Source of the DNA: an uncultured Eubacteriales bacterium
GTDB lineage: Bacteria; Bacillota; Clostridia; Oscillospirales; CAG-272
Direction: 5' to 3'
Assembly (NCBI GenBank): GCA_934503195.1
Contig: CAKSVM010000072.1
Span: 1 to 15,463, forward strand
DNA: 15,463 bases
In this document: in pieces, positions 1 through 8,649 of the stretch
How the letters are laid out: each line of letters starts with the position of its first letter
Numbering within the stretch: the first letter of the stretch is position 1
Notes under the pieces: model-generated
Databases searched by the model: none
What the model saw: only the letters and a program-made list of their open reading frames with translations
What the model was told of the DNA's origin: nothing
Position numbers and translations under genes: made by a program

Positions 1-293
1 TCCTTCGCGAAGTAAACGCCGTTCGATTCGCGACGGCCGATCAGTCGCTCGGCCGTCGTTTTCGCGGCGATCCAGCTGTCGCGGCCGATGAACTGGTCGG
101 TGATGAATTCTTCGTAATCAGAAGTAAACTCACCAGAGAAGAGCGATTTGATTGTAAATTCAGGCAACTGCGCGAGCTTGCGGTTTTCGGTCTCGGATTC
201 GGTTTTGGTAGGCGCGATAAGGCTCGAAATGGTCAATCCGCCGATCAGCGCGCAAAATATTACAGTTGTAATCTTGCTTGATTTTATATTCAT
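1..293 (-). CDS. DHHW family protein (AlgX/AlgJ/DltD-like partner of MBOAT), N-terminal part, cut by the window edge
   Basis: Only the first 97 codons are in the window and the rest lies beyond position 1. The visible protein starts MNIKSSKITTVIF, has one hydrophobic segment at about residues 8-27 (signal anchor), then a motif ENRKLAQLPEFT and a region around residues 50-85 rich in acidic and aromatic residues with DQFIGRDSW. This order (anchor, ENR.L...P, DQF.GRD.W) is typical of the DHHW family. DHHW proteins are exported SGNH-hydrolase-like partners of MBOAT acyltransferases in transfer of acyl groups to surface polymers. The catalytic DHHW region itself is not visible. The ATG at 293 lies 9 bases after the MBOAT stop. 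Its ribosome binding site GAGGTG overlaps that stop, so the two genes are translationally close. The family call is firm from the N-terminal pattern and context; the substrate is unknown. Confidence 0.8.
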   Translation of the reverse strand, partial: MNIKSSKITTVIFCALIGGLTISSLIAPTKTESETENRKLAQLPEFTIKSLFSGEFTSDYEEFITDQFIGRDSWIAAKTTAERLIGRRESNGVYFAK

Positions 294-302
294 TTTTGCA
301 CC

Positions 303-1721
303 TCAGAACCGGAAATAGAGGAACGGATTGTACGACGCGTCGACGAGGTAGGCCGTTGAAATCAGAATCACTGCGCAGTAGAAGAGATTTTCGAGCGTTG
401 TCGGGAGAATTCGCCCTGACAATGTTAAATTATTGTAAACTTTATTCGCGATTTTGGCCGGATACGGCGTCGAAGCAAGGGCGAGAATGACGAAAAGTAT
501 CGCGTTCGACATCAGTAAATAGGCCGTTGACGGCCCGGCGAAGCTTCCGCCCGCGCCGAACATCGCGCCAAGATATTGCCAGAGCTTCGAAAAATCTTCG
601 ATCGCGAAGATCGCCCAGCTGATCACGACCGCGAAGAGCGTGTAAATGTGTCCGAAAATTTTGTGAGATTTCAAGAAATTAAGCAGGAATAGCTTCTCGA
701 AAATCAGCAAAACGCCGAAAAACGCACCCCAGAGGACGAAATTCCAGCTCGCGCCGTGCCAAAGTCCGGTCAGGAGCCAGACAATCGCGATGTTGCGGAT
801 CTGCTTTCCGAAGCCCTTTCGGTTGCCGCCGAGCGGGATGTAGACGTAGTCGCGGAACCACGTGCCGAGCGAAATGTGCCATCTGCGCCAGAATTCAGTT
901 ATGCTGAACGACATATAGGGGTAGTCAAAATTTTCGAGGAAGCTGAATCCGAGCATTTTTCCGAGGCCGATCGCCATGTCCGAGTAGCCCGAAAAGTCGA
1001 AATAAATCTGGAACGAGAACGCGAGGATGCCGATCCACGCCGAAAGCGCGGGCAGGGAGCCGAGGTCGCTCGCGATGACCTTGTCCCAGACGAGGCCGGC
1101 TGAGTTCGCGAGGAGTACTTTTTTGCCAAGTCCGACAACAAATCTGCGGATTCCGTAGGCAAAATTGTCGAAACTGTGAGTGCGGCCGTTCAGCTGCTCA
1201 GCGACGGTTTTGTACTGGACGATCGGTCCGGCGATCAGCTGCGGGAAAAGCGTCACGTACGCGCCGAAATCGATGATGTTTTTCTGCGGCTCGGCGTCGC
1301 CTCTATAAACGTCGATCGTGTACGACATCGTTTGGAACGTGTAGAATGAGATGCCGATCGGCAGCGGAACCGCCTCGAATTTCAGCGAAAGTCCGAAGAT
1401 TAAGTTCAGATTTTCGACCAGAAATCCGGCGTATTTGAAAAATCCGAGCAGCGATAAATTGATGATCGCCGATGACGCGACCGCCCATTTTGCCGCTTTC
1501 ATCCGCCCCTCGCGCTTGAATTTTGCGACGAGCAGCCCGTGAACGTAATCGACAAGCGTCGAAAACAGCATCAGCACGACGTATTTCGGCTCGCCCCACG
1601 CGTAAAAAATCAGACTGACGATAAAAAGCAACAAATTTTTAAGTTTTATTGGACAAATAAAGTACAAAATCAGCACCGCGGGGAGGTAGCGGAAGAGGAA
1701 AAGTATGCTGCTGAAGACCAT
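303..1721 (-). CDS. MBOAT family membrane O-acyltransferase (AlgI/DltB-like)
   Basis: This 472-residue protein is hydrophobic almost throughout and fits the multi-pass MBOAT family. The hallmark motifs are in order: PIGISFYTFQTMSY near residue 121, FP.LIAGPIV near 159, FDFSGYSDMAIG near 241, FWRRWHISLGTWFRDYVYIPLGG near 277-299, and LTGLWHGASWNFVLWG near 317-332. His322 in LWHG is the expected catalytic histidine, and His282 lies in the RRWHIS motif. The length matches AlgI-type proteins. Such enzymes pass acyl groups across the membrane to an extracellular glycan or polymer, usually together with a DHHW or DltD-like protein, and that protein is encoded immediately downstream. Its ATG overlaps the stop of the preceding lipoprotein gene (TAATG), indicating translational coupling. 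The acyl donor and acceptor cannot be told from sequence. The gene is intact, with no missing key residue. Confidence 0.95.
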   Translation of the reverse strand: MVFSSILFLFRYLPAVLILYFICPIKLKNLLLFIVSLIFYAWGEPKYVVLMLFSTLVDYVHGLLVAKFKREGRMKAAKWAVASSAIINLSLLGFFKYAGFLVENLNLIFGLSLKFEAVPLPIGISFYTFQTMSYTIDVYRGDAEPQKNIIDFGAYVTLFPQLIAGPIVQYKTVAEQLNGRTHSFDNFAYGIRRFVVGLGKKVLLANSAGLVWDKVIASDLGSLPALSAWIGILAFSFQIYFDFSGYSDMAIGLGKMLGFSFLENFDYPYMSFSITEFWRRWHISLGTWFRDYVYIPLGGNRKGFGKQIRNIAIVWLLTGLWHGASWNFVLWGAFFGVLLIFEKLFLLNFLKSHKIFGHIYTLFAVVISWAIFAIEDFSKLWQYLGAMFGAGGSFAGPSTAYLLMSNAILFVILALASTPYPAKIANKVYNNLTLSGRILPTTLENLFYCAVILISTAYLVDASYNPFLYFRF

Positions 1722-2272
1722 TATTTCGCGCCGATGTACTCTTCAATTATCGAAATCGCCTTCTGATTCGACTCGAGAGCGGTTTTGTAATTTGTAGAAT
1801 CGTCGGCCGACTCGTCGACCTTGCCCGTCACGATCAGCGCGACGTAATCGTTGTTACGGTAAACCTGCGCCGCGCGCGTCTTTTCGACGTTCTGCGGGTA
1901 CTGCGCCGCGAGGTTGAAGTCGAATTCGAGGTAGTCGTTGAAGGCTTTTTCGACGTCCGCCGCGTGTCCTTCGGCAGATTTCACAAGCACAAATCGATCA
2001 TTATGACCGTCGCTGATCTGCGCCATTTCGGCGAAAAACTCGTCGACCCATTCAGCTTTTACGCCAAACATCGCGTCGAGAACATCGGAATCTATCGTCA
2101 GATCGCCGAAATAATTGTCGCCGAGACCGTCTTTTACGGCCTTTCCGATGTCCGAAAGCGACGAAAACGTCTTTGTGACTTCTCCCGCTGGAGTTTTTTC
2201 ATCGCCGCAGGCGGTCAGCGGAGCCGCGATCAGCGCGGCCGACATCAGAATCGCTATGAGCTTCTTGTTCAT
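1721..2272 (-). CDS. DUF4358-like lipoprotein in the acyltransferase operon
   Basis: This 183-residue exported protein starts MNKKLIAILMSAALIA with a lipoprotein signal peptide and lipobox LTAC, so the mature N-terminus would be the Cys at about residue 22 in the outer face of the membrane. The body is soluble, acidic and mixed alpha/beta with no membrane segment. Size, sequence style and position just before an MBOAT gene match the DUF4358 proteins found in Clostridia, whose biochemical role is not established. I chose the ATG at 2272 because AAGGA sits 8 bases upstream. An in-frame ATG three codons earlier (2281) overlaps that Shine-Dalgarno and the stop region of the preceding kinase gene. 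The gene follows the kinase stop directly and its own stop overlaps the MBOAT start. It may be an accessory or sensor subunit of the acylation machinery, but that is inference. Confidence 0.75.
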   Translation of the reverse strand: MNKKLIAILMSAALIAAPLTACGDEKTPAGEVTKTFSSLSDIGKAVKDGLGDNYFGDLTIDSDVLDAMFGVKAEWVDEFFAEMAQISDGHNDRFVLVKSAEGHAADVEKAFNDYLEFDFNLAAQYPQNVEKTRAAQVYRNNDYVALIVTGKVDESADDSTNYKTALESNQKAISIIEEYIGAK

Positions 2273-2273
2273 A

Positions 2274-3362
2274 TTACACATCCTTTTTAGAATATTTATT
2301 GACGATATCGTGCATCTGGGAGATTTTATTCTCCATATCGAGAAGCAGCGTCACCTGCGCGCGGGCGCGGACGAGGTTGTGCTTCGGATAATCAATCTTG
2401 AAATAGGTGTCGCCGTTCAGGTAGTCGCCGAGGAAACGCATCGCCTGCTCGTATGTTAAGAGCATCGCGCCCTCGGGCAGCAGAGATCGCTCACATTCAT
2501 TGAGCGCGCCGTCGGTCCCCTCGAGGAATCCGCGCGTGAATTCGTCAAAAAGCTCAAGATCGAGCGAAATCTTTGACGTGTCCGGCTCGTCCTCGGGAGC
2601 CGTCGACGCGCCGAAACGGATCGCGTCGCCGAAATCGTAGAGCACCGAGCCGGGCATCACCGTGTCGAGGTCGATGACGCAGAGGCCTTCGTCGGTCTTT
2701 TCGTCCATCAGAATGTTGTTCAGTTTCGTGTCATTATGCGTAACTCTGAGTGGCATTTCGCCCGATTTTATCGCGTCGGTCGCGACGTGCGCGAGCTTTT
2801 CGCGCGCCGTCAGGATGTCAATCAGCTCCTTCGACTCCTCAAGCCGCTCGGGAAACTTACAATTCTTTACAGCGTTTACAAAATCAGCAAATCTGCTCGG
2901 CGTGTTGTGGAAATTCGGGATCGTTTCGGCGAGCGTTTCGGCCGGATAATCCGACAGAAGCGACTGGAAGTGGCCGAAAGCCTTTCCAGCTTTGTAGAAC
3001 AGGCCGGGTTTTGTGATCGACTGGTACGAAATCGCGTCGATGTAGAGATACATTCTCCAGTATTTACCATCTTCGTCGAGAAAATAGTGTTTTCCGTCGC
3101 GCGTGTCGACGAAATTCATCGTCTCGCGCTCGGGATCCGCGCCCGCCGGGAGCTTTTTCCGGAGGTGGTCGCAGACGCCCGCGATGTTGTTCATCAGCGC
3201 GTCGGGGTCGCGGAAAACGTTGACGTTGATGTTTTGCAGAATGTAGCGGCGGCCGCCGACGCGCACGCGGTAGGTGCGGTTGATGTTTCCGGCGGTCAGC
3301 TGCTTGATTTCGTCGGGTTCGCCCTCAATTCTGAAGCGCGAAATGATGTCGGTAATCTCCAT
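2274..3362 (-). CDS. Aminoglycoside-phosphotransferase-fold kinase, resembling N-acetylhexosamine 1-kinase (NahK)
   Basis: This 362-residue cytosolic kinase has the APH/choline-kinase fold. After a start-proximal G-loop-like segment (LTAGNINRTYRV, residues 22-33) come the Brenner motif VTHNDTKLNN (His209, catalytic Asp211, Asn216) and the metal-binding IDLDTVMPG (Asp231/Asp233), followed by YDFGDAIR. The HNDTK.NN and DTVMPG....DFGDA signatures resemble bifidobacterial NahK-type kinases, which phosphorylate GlcNAc or GalNAc at C1. Other APH members act on homoserine, choline or antibiotics, so the substrate remains open. The gene starts 21 bases after azlD. A purine-rich AGGAAGG lies upstream of the ATG. 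It is followed immediately by the lipoprotein gene, in an operon that ends in surface acylation genes. A role in supplying an activated amino sugar for a surface glycan would fit but is not shown. Confidence 0.75.
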   Translation of the reverse strand: MEITDIISRFRIEGEPDEIKQLTAGNINRTYRVRVGGRRYILQNINVNVFRDPDALMNNIAGVCDHLRKKLPAGADPERETMNFVDTRDGKHYFLDEDGKYWRMYLYIDAISYQSITKPGLFYKAGKAFGHFQSLLSDYPAETLAETIPNFHNTPSRFADFVNAVKNCKFPERLEESKELIDILTAREKLAHVATDAIKSGEMPLRVTHNDTKLNNILMDEKTDEGLCVIDLDTVMPGSVLYDFGDAIRFGASTAPEDEPDTSKISLDLELFDEFTRGFLEGTDGALNECERSLLPEGAMLLTYEQAMRFLGDYLNGDTYFKIDYPKHNLVRARAQVTLLLDMENKISQMHDIVNKYSKKDV

Positions 3363-3383
3363 TTTTGAAATTTTCCTTCCTTA

Positions 3384-3704
3384 TTATATATTGAGCAGAC
3401 GCAGAATTATTTCGACCGCCAGAACCGACCCGCAGGCCGAGAGCGCGACGGTCAGCAGCGGCTTTCCGAAGTAGGCGACGATCACCGCGACGACGAATCC
3501 GGCCGCCGCCGAGATCACGCTCGACGTCGAATAGAAGATCGCCGGGATTGTCATCGCCGACAAAACCGCGTAGGGAACGTAATAAATGAACGATTGTACA
3601 AATGTCGATGTGATCTTCCCCTTGACGAGCGCGAGGGGAATCATGCGGATTAAGTAGGTAACTCCTGCCATAATCAGGATATAGAGTAAAATATTGTCAG
3701 TCAT
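3384..3704 (-). CDS. azlD: AzlD family branched-chain amino-acid transport subunit
   Basis: This 106-residue membrane protein has about four hydrophobic segments and the family pattern TYLIRMIPLALVKGK near residues 16-30, followed by a FVQSFIYYVPYAVLSAMTIPAIF segment and a C-terminal pair of helices. AzlD is the small partner of AzlC in LIV-E type exporters, which pump branched-chain amino acids or their analogues out of the cell. Its ATG lies inside the end of azlC: the overlap is 8 bases (3697-3704), with a good GGAGG Shine-Dalgarno inside azlC. This supports coupled translation of a two-subunit membrane complex. The length is normal for the family. Confidence 0.9.
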   Translation of the reverse strand: MTDNILLYILIMAGVTYLIRMIPLALVKGKITSTFVQSFIYYVPYAVLSAMTIPAIFYSTSSVISAAAGFVVAVIVAYFGKPLLTVALSACGSVLAVEIILRLLNI

Positions 3705-4425
3705 CGTGATCCTCCGTGGTCTCGACCGAGGCGACAGGGAAGAGCAGCGCGCCGACCGTCGCCGCGACGAGCGTGCAGATTATGATCGAGAATCCGTCCG
3801 AAATGAACGCAAGCGCGGGGAGGTAGCGGATCAGGCAGGAGAGGCCGACCGCGATGCCGATGACCGCGAGGAGTCTCGGCCGCTTTTTCGCCGGGGGGAC
3901 GACGATCGCGATGAACATCCCGTAGAGTGCGATTCCGAGAGCGTTTCGAAGAATTTCGGGCAGCAGGCTTCCGGCGAGCGCGCCGAGCGCGGTTCCGGCC
4001 GCCCAGCCTATGTAGGGGATCGTGATCAGGCCGTACATATATTTCGGGCTGACCTCGCCATCGGACGACGCCGCGACTGCGAAAATTTCGTCGGTTATAC
4101 CAAAAGAAACGGCAAGCCGATGAAATAAATTGAACTCTTTGTCAAGTTTTTGCGAGAGCGAAAGGCTCATCAGCGCGTAGCGAAGGTTGATTATCAGCTG
4201 CGTCAGCGCCATTTCGGCGTAGCCGCCGCCCGAATGGATGATTCCGATGCCCGCGAGCTGACCCGCCGAGGTTAAGTTTGTCATCGAAATCAGCAGCGTG
4301 TAGCCGAACGGGATTCCGTAGCCCGCCGCCATGATTCCGAACGTGAACGAAACCGAGAGGTATCCGAGTCCGATCGGAATGCCGTCGCGGAGCCCTTTTT
4401 TGTAAGTTTTTGAGTATTCTGCCAT
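3697..4425 (-). CDS. azlC: AzlC family branched-chain amino-acid exporter, large subunit
   Basis: This is a 242-residue polytopic membrane protein. Recognisable AzlC features are the start MAEYSKTYKKGLRDGIPIGLGY, the segment SFTFGIMAAGYGIPFGYTLL, the conserved LTSAGQLAGI stretch, LRYALMSLSLSQ near residue 85, and GITDEIFAVA near residue 105. AzlC with AzlD forms an inner-membrane exporter of branched-chain amino acids. The frame is open upstream to 4509, but that would start inside the promoter -35 box, so I use the ATG at 4425, which gives the family-typical N-terminus. The ribosome binding site is weak and distant (AGGAAG about 13 bases upstream). It is the first gene of the leftward operon, downstream of the promoter at 4481-4509. 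No Lrp-like regulator gene is adjacent. Confidence 0.92.
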   Translation of the reverse strand: MAEYSKTYKKGLRDGIPIGLGYLSVSFTFGIMAAGYGIPFGYTLLISMTNLTSAGQLAGIGIIHSGGGYAEMALTQLIINLRYALMSLSLSQKLDKEFNLFHRLAVSFGITDEIFAVAASSDGEVSPKYMYGLITIPYIGWAAGTALGALAGSLLPEILRNALGIALYGMFIAIVVPPAKKRPRLLAVIGIAVGLSCLIRYLPALAFISDGFSIIICTLVAATVGALLFPVASVETTEDHDD

Positions 4426-4480
4426 AATTTGTTCTTTTCTTCCTGTTTCCCTGTTCTTGGCGGAGCTTCCGTCACCTTCT

Positions 4481-4509
4481 ATTATATCACAAATCGCCCG
4501 GAATTTCAA
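4481..4509 (-). promoter_or_regulatory. Sigma-A promoter of the azlC-azlD-kinase-lipoprotein-MBOAT-DHHW operon
   Basis: On the minus strand a -35 box TTGAAA (4504-4509) is followed by a 17-base spacer and a perfect -10 box TATAAT (4481-4486), preceded by TGTGA, a TRTGn extension. Transcription would begin near 4474, about 50 bases before azlC. It diverges from the rpsO promoter, with 37 bases between the two -35 boxes. Confidence 0.85.
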
Positions 4510-4546
4510 CCTTTTTGAAAAATAAAATAAAATTTACGAAAAAGTA

Positions 4547-4575
4547 TTTACAAACGGGAAAATCTGTGCTATAAT
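4547..4575 (+). promoter_or_regulatory. Sigma-A promoter of rpsO-pnp
   Basis: TTTACA (4547-4552), a 17-base spacer and TATAAT (4570-4575), preceded by TGTGC (extended -10 of the TRTGn type). Transcription would begin near 4582, giving an untranslated leader of about 94 bases before rpsO. No second promoter is visible before pnp. Confidence 0.88.
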
Positions 4576-4578
4576 ATT

Positions 4579-4675
4579 GGTGTATGAATACCGGAGGCGA
4601 AGTTTTTGGATCCACCGACCATCTGCATCGTCTTGCGGGATAGTATAATTTTTATAATTTGAAAGGTGAAACACC
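4579..4675 (+). promoter_or_regulatory. Structured rpsO leader, candidate S15 autoregulatory element
   Basis: The leader contains a 5-bp hairpin at its 5' end (GGTGT 4579-4583 with ATACC 4588-4592, one G-U pair). A palindrome TGGATCCA follows, with ATCC able to pair with GGGAT near 4637-4641. A short hairpin GGTG-AAA-CACC (4665-4675) covers the Shine-Dalgarno AAAGGTG right up to the start codon. In several bacteria ribosomal protein S15 represses its own mRNA by binding such leaders, with different folds in different lineages. The structure is seen in the sequence; the regulatory role is inference. The leader also contains a 19-codon open frame (4584-4643). Confidence 0.45.
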
Positions 4676-4942
4676 ATGATCGAAAAGGAACTCAAGCAGC
4701 AGATTATCGCCGAGAACAAGCTCAGCGACAACGACACCGGATCCCCCGAGGTGCAGATCGCGATCCTCACAAGCCGCATCAACTCGCTCAACGAGCATCT
4801 CAAGGCTAACCCGAAGGATCACCACAGCCGCCGCGGACTTCTCAAGATGGTCGGCCACAGAAGAAATCTTCTCGGCTACCTCCAGAAGAAGGACATCACC
4901 CGTTATCGTGCGATCGTCGAAAAGCTCGGCCTCAGAAAGTAA
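4676..4942 (+). CDS. rpsO: 30S ribosomal protein S15
   Basis: This 88-residue protein is a full-length S15, starting MIEKELKQQIIAENKLSDND. It contains the conserved core TGSPEVQIAILTSRI (residues 21-35), the HLK..PKDHHSRRGLL stretch (residues 41-55) and the C-terminal LGYLQKKDITRY. S15 is a primary 16S rRNA binding protein that joins the central domain of the small subunit. The His/Asp/Ser residues of the DHHSRRGL loop and the TGSPE loop that contact the rRNA three-way junction are present. The Shine-Dalgarno AAAGGTG is 7 bases from the ATG and could be hidden by a small hairpin. pnp follows on the same strand after 202 bases with no terminator-like T tract between them, giving the widespread rpsO-pnp operon. 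Confidence 0.98.
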   Translation: MIEKELKQQIIAENKLSDNDTGSPEVQIAILTSRINSLNEHLKANPKDHHSRRGLLKMVGHRRNLLGYLQKKDITRYRAIVEKLGLRK

Positions 4943-4969
4943 TTCCGCTGGAATCTTTTGTGATTGGCG

Positions 4970-5000
4970 CGTCCGGGCGGGATCATACCCCGCCCGGACG
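4970..5000 (+). repeat. Perfect 12-bp hairpin in the rpsO-pnp spacer
   Basis: Arms CGTCCGGGCGGG (4970-4981) and CCCGCCCGGACG (4989-5000) are perfect reverse complements around a 7-base loop. No run of T follows, so it is not a standard intrinsic terminator. It may be an RNase processing site, an mRNA stabiliser or a target for pnp autocontrol, as known for the E. coli rpsO-pnp spacer. Confidence 0.8.
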
Positions 5001-5037
5001 AAACCACGTCCGCGCCCGAAGATCTTTTCTCTGGGTC

Positions 5038-5083
5038 AGCATTTACAGATTTTTCCGATTTTTCGGGAACGTCTGTAAGTGCT
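5038..5083 (+). repeat. Second long hairpin in the rpsO-pnp spacer
   Basis: The outer arms AGCATTTACAGA (5038-5049) and TCTGTAAGTGCT (5072-5083) pair over 12 positions with one U-G wobble. The apex carries a further helix, TTTCCGA (5052-5058) with TCGGGAA (5063-5069), on a TTTT loop. It ends about 60 bases before the pnp start, where an RNase III-type processing or PNPase autoregulation site would be expected by analogy with E. coli. Confidence 0.75.
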
Positions 5084-5144
5084 AAGCCGGGAAAGCGTTT
5101 CTTCGGGCAAAACCTACAAACAAACATTAAAAGGAGGAACGCAA

Positions 5145-7238
<2,094 letters not shown>

Positions 7239-7245
7239 TAGCAAA

Positions 7246-7369
7246 TTTTCGCGGGGATCCGGTGAAATAAGCTGATCTTGTGTTGTTTTCGCGGGAAAAA
7301 GTCCGTAAATCATGGGCTTTTTTCCGCGAAAATTCCGATTATTCAGCTTGTTTCGGGTCCCCGCTTTTC
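7246..7369. repeat. Nested 114-bp imperfect palindrome flanked by TTTTC, between pnp and the carboxypeptidase gene
   Basis: The outer arms pair 7251-7260 with 7355-7364 (10 bp, one wobble) and 7264-7275 with 7343-7354 (12 bp, one wobble), separated by a 3-base bulge. The inner arms pair 7286-7304 with 7314-7332 (19 positions, two G-U) on a 9-base loop. TTTTC occurs directly on both sides (7246-7250 and 7365-7369). The inner right arm carries GGGCTTTTTT, so the inner hairpin could work as a transcription terminator for pnp. The motif TTTTCGCGGG is present twice (7246 and 7286), so CCGCGAAAA (7324-7332) has two possible partners. It could be a small MITE-like element or an attenuator. The pairing is directly visible; the role is open. 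Confidence 0.7.
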
Positions 7370-7386
7370 CGAAAGGCGGTCTGACT

Positions 7387-8646
7387 TTGAATAACAAAAA
7401 TCCAAATAATTCGTACAACACGAATCAAAACCGTCAGAACATACAGAATAATCCACAGGTTGATCCGAATAATCGGCAAAATCAGAGAAATTTTCAGCGG
7501 AATACACAAAATTTCAGCCGGCCGCAGAATCGTCCGCAGGGGCAGAATCAGCGTCCGGTCTATCGCCAGCCTCAGCAGAGATACGAGGATTCGTACGATC
7601 GGTTTCCGGCCGTGAAGCATAAGTCGCGTCAGGCGGCGCGGCGCGCGGCGGGACTTGTCGTGCTGACAGCGATAATTTTCGTGATGCTGCTGATTTCGGT
7701 GCTGATTTTCGTCACGCGATGCACGTCCGGAGCGGCTTTCGGACGCGGCGAAACGACGCCTGAGGCCACAACTCCCGCGACCGAGCCGGTGACCACCGAG
7801 CCGATCGTCACCAATCCGCCCGAAACGACGCCGGAGGTAACGACCTCACTTGATTCAAACTACACTTATAAAACGATGGATCTGAACGATCTGCATTCCG
7901 GTTACCAGATACTGGTAAATTACCAGAACGCGTTCGTTTTCGACGCCAGCAAGTTCGTGCTGAAGCCCTTCTACGGCAACAAAAATCTGTCGTACAAGGT
8001 GCGCGACACGCTCGTTTCGTTTGACAAATCGGCGATGACGAAGTTCAACGAGATGATGCAGGCCTTCGATAACGACACCGGAAAGCATGACATTCTCGTG
8101 AACAGTTCGTATCGCACATATGAAGAACAGGATGAGGTCTATCAGATCAAGGTCGATCAGTACAGCGAGGAATACGCGTCGCTCTTTGTCGCGATGCCGG
8201 GCTACAGCGAGCACCACACGGGACTCGCCGTCGACCTGACGATTTACACCGACAAGAAGGAGTCGAAGACCTTCGAGGACAACACTGACTACATCGACTG
8301 GATGACCTCGAACGCGCACAAGTTCGGCTTCATCCTCAGATATCCGTCAGATAAGACAGATATTACAAAAATCGGCTACGAATCTTGGCATTATCGCTAC
8401 ATTGGAAAGCCGCACGCGTACTATATGGTCGCGAACAATCTCTGCCTTGAGGAGTATATCGAGGCTCTGCGGAGCTTTACATTTGACGGAAAGCATCTCA
8501 ACATCACCGACGACGAAGGGTACAAGTGGGAAATTTACTTCGTTCCGGCGACCGGAGAGACGACTGAGGTTCCGGTTCCGAAGAATATTCCGTACGAGGT
8601 CTCGGGAAACAACGTCGACGGATTCATAATCACGATTCAAAAATAA
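7387..8646 (+). CDS. Membrane-anchored D-alanyl-D-alanine carboxypeptidase, peptidase family M15B (VanY-like)
   Basis: The enzyme should trim the terminal D-Ala from peptidoglycan stem peptides outside the membrane. The 419-residue protein has a cytoplasmic head of about 80 residues very rich in Asn and Gln, a basic stop (KHKSRQAARR), one membrane helix at about 88-110, and a Thr/Pro/Glu-rich linker at about 122-154. The peptidase domain then carries SSYRTYEEQ (240-248), SEHHTGLAVDL (His276 and Asp283 as zinc ligands) and ESWHYRYIG (Glu332 catalytic, His335 zinc ligand). I chose the TTG at 7387 because AAAGGCGG sits 7 bases upstream. The frame is open back to an ATG at 7312, but that ATG is inside the palindrome and has no ribosome binding site. 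No own promoter is obvious, so it may depend on read-through from pnp. A terminator follows. Confidence 0.92.
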   Translation: MNNKNPNNSYNTNQNRQNIQNNPQVDPNNRQNQRNFQRNTQNFSRPQNRPQGQNQRPVYRQPQQRYEDSYDRFPAVKHKSRQAARRAAGLVVLTAIIFVMLLISVLIFVTRCTSGAAFGRGETTPEATTPATEPVTTEPIVTNPPETTPEVTTSLDSNYTYKTMDLNDLHSGYQILVNYQNAFVFDASKFVLKPFYGNKNLSYKVRDTLVSFDKSAMTKFNEMMQAFDNDTGKHDILVNSSYRTYEEQDEVYQIKVDQYSEEYASLFVAMPGYSEHHTGLAVDLTIYTDKKESKTFEDNTDYIDWMTSNAHKFGFILRYPSDKTDITKIGYESWHYRYIGKPHAYYMVANNLCLEEYIEALRSFTFDGKHLNITDDEGYKWEIYFVPATGETTEVPVPKNIPYEVSGNNVDGFIITIQK

Positions 8647-8649
8647 ACC

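Noticed and set aside
278..490. 70-codon plus-strand frame near the left edge
   Set aside because: It is antisense to the MBOAT and DHHW genes, has Arg-rich shadow composition and no promoter or ribosome binding site.
4426..4509. Longer azlC start at 4509
   Set aside because: It would begin in the -35 box of its own promoter; the family-typical N-terminus starts at 4425.
4970..5000. Reading the rpsO-pnp hairpin as an intrinsic terminator
   Set aside because: No T tract follows the stem; the next bases are mixed and GC-rich.
5079..5144. GTG start for pnp at 5079
   Set aside because: It lies in the arm of an RNA hairpin and adds a non-conserved leader; AGGAGG points to the ATG at 5145.
7312..7386. 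ATG at 7312 as the carboxypeptidase start
   Set aside because: The ATG is inside the palindrome with no ribosome binding site, whereas the TTG at 7387 has AAAGGCGG at good distance.
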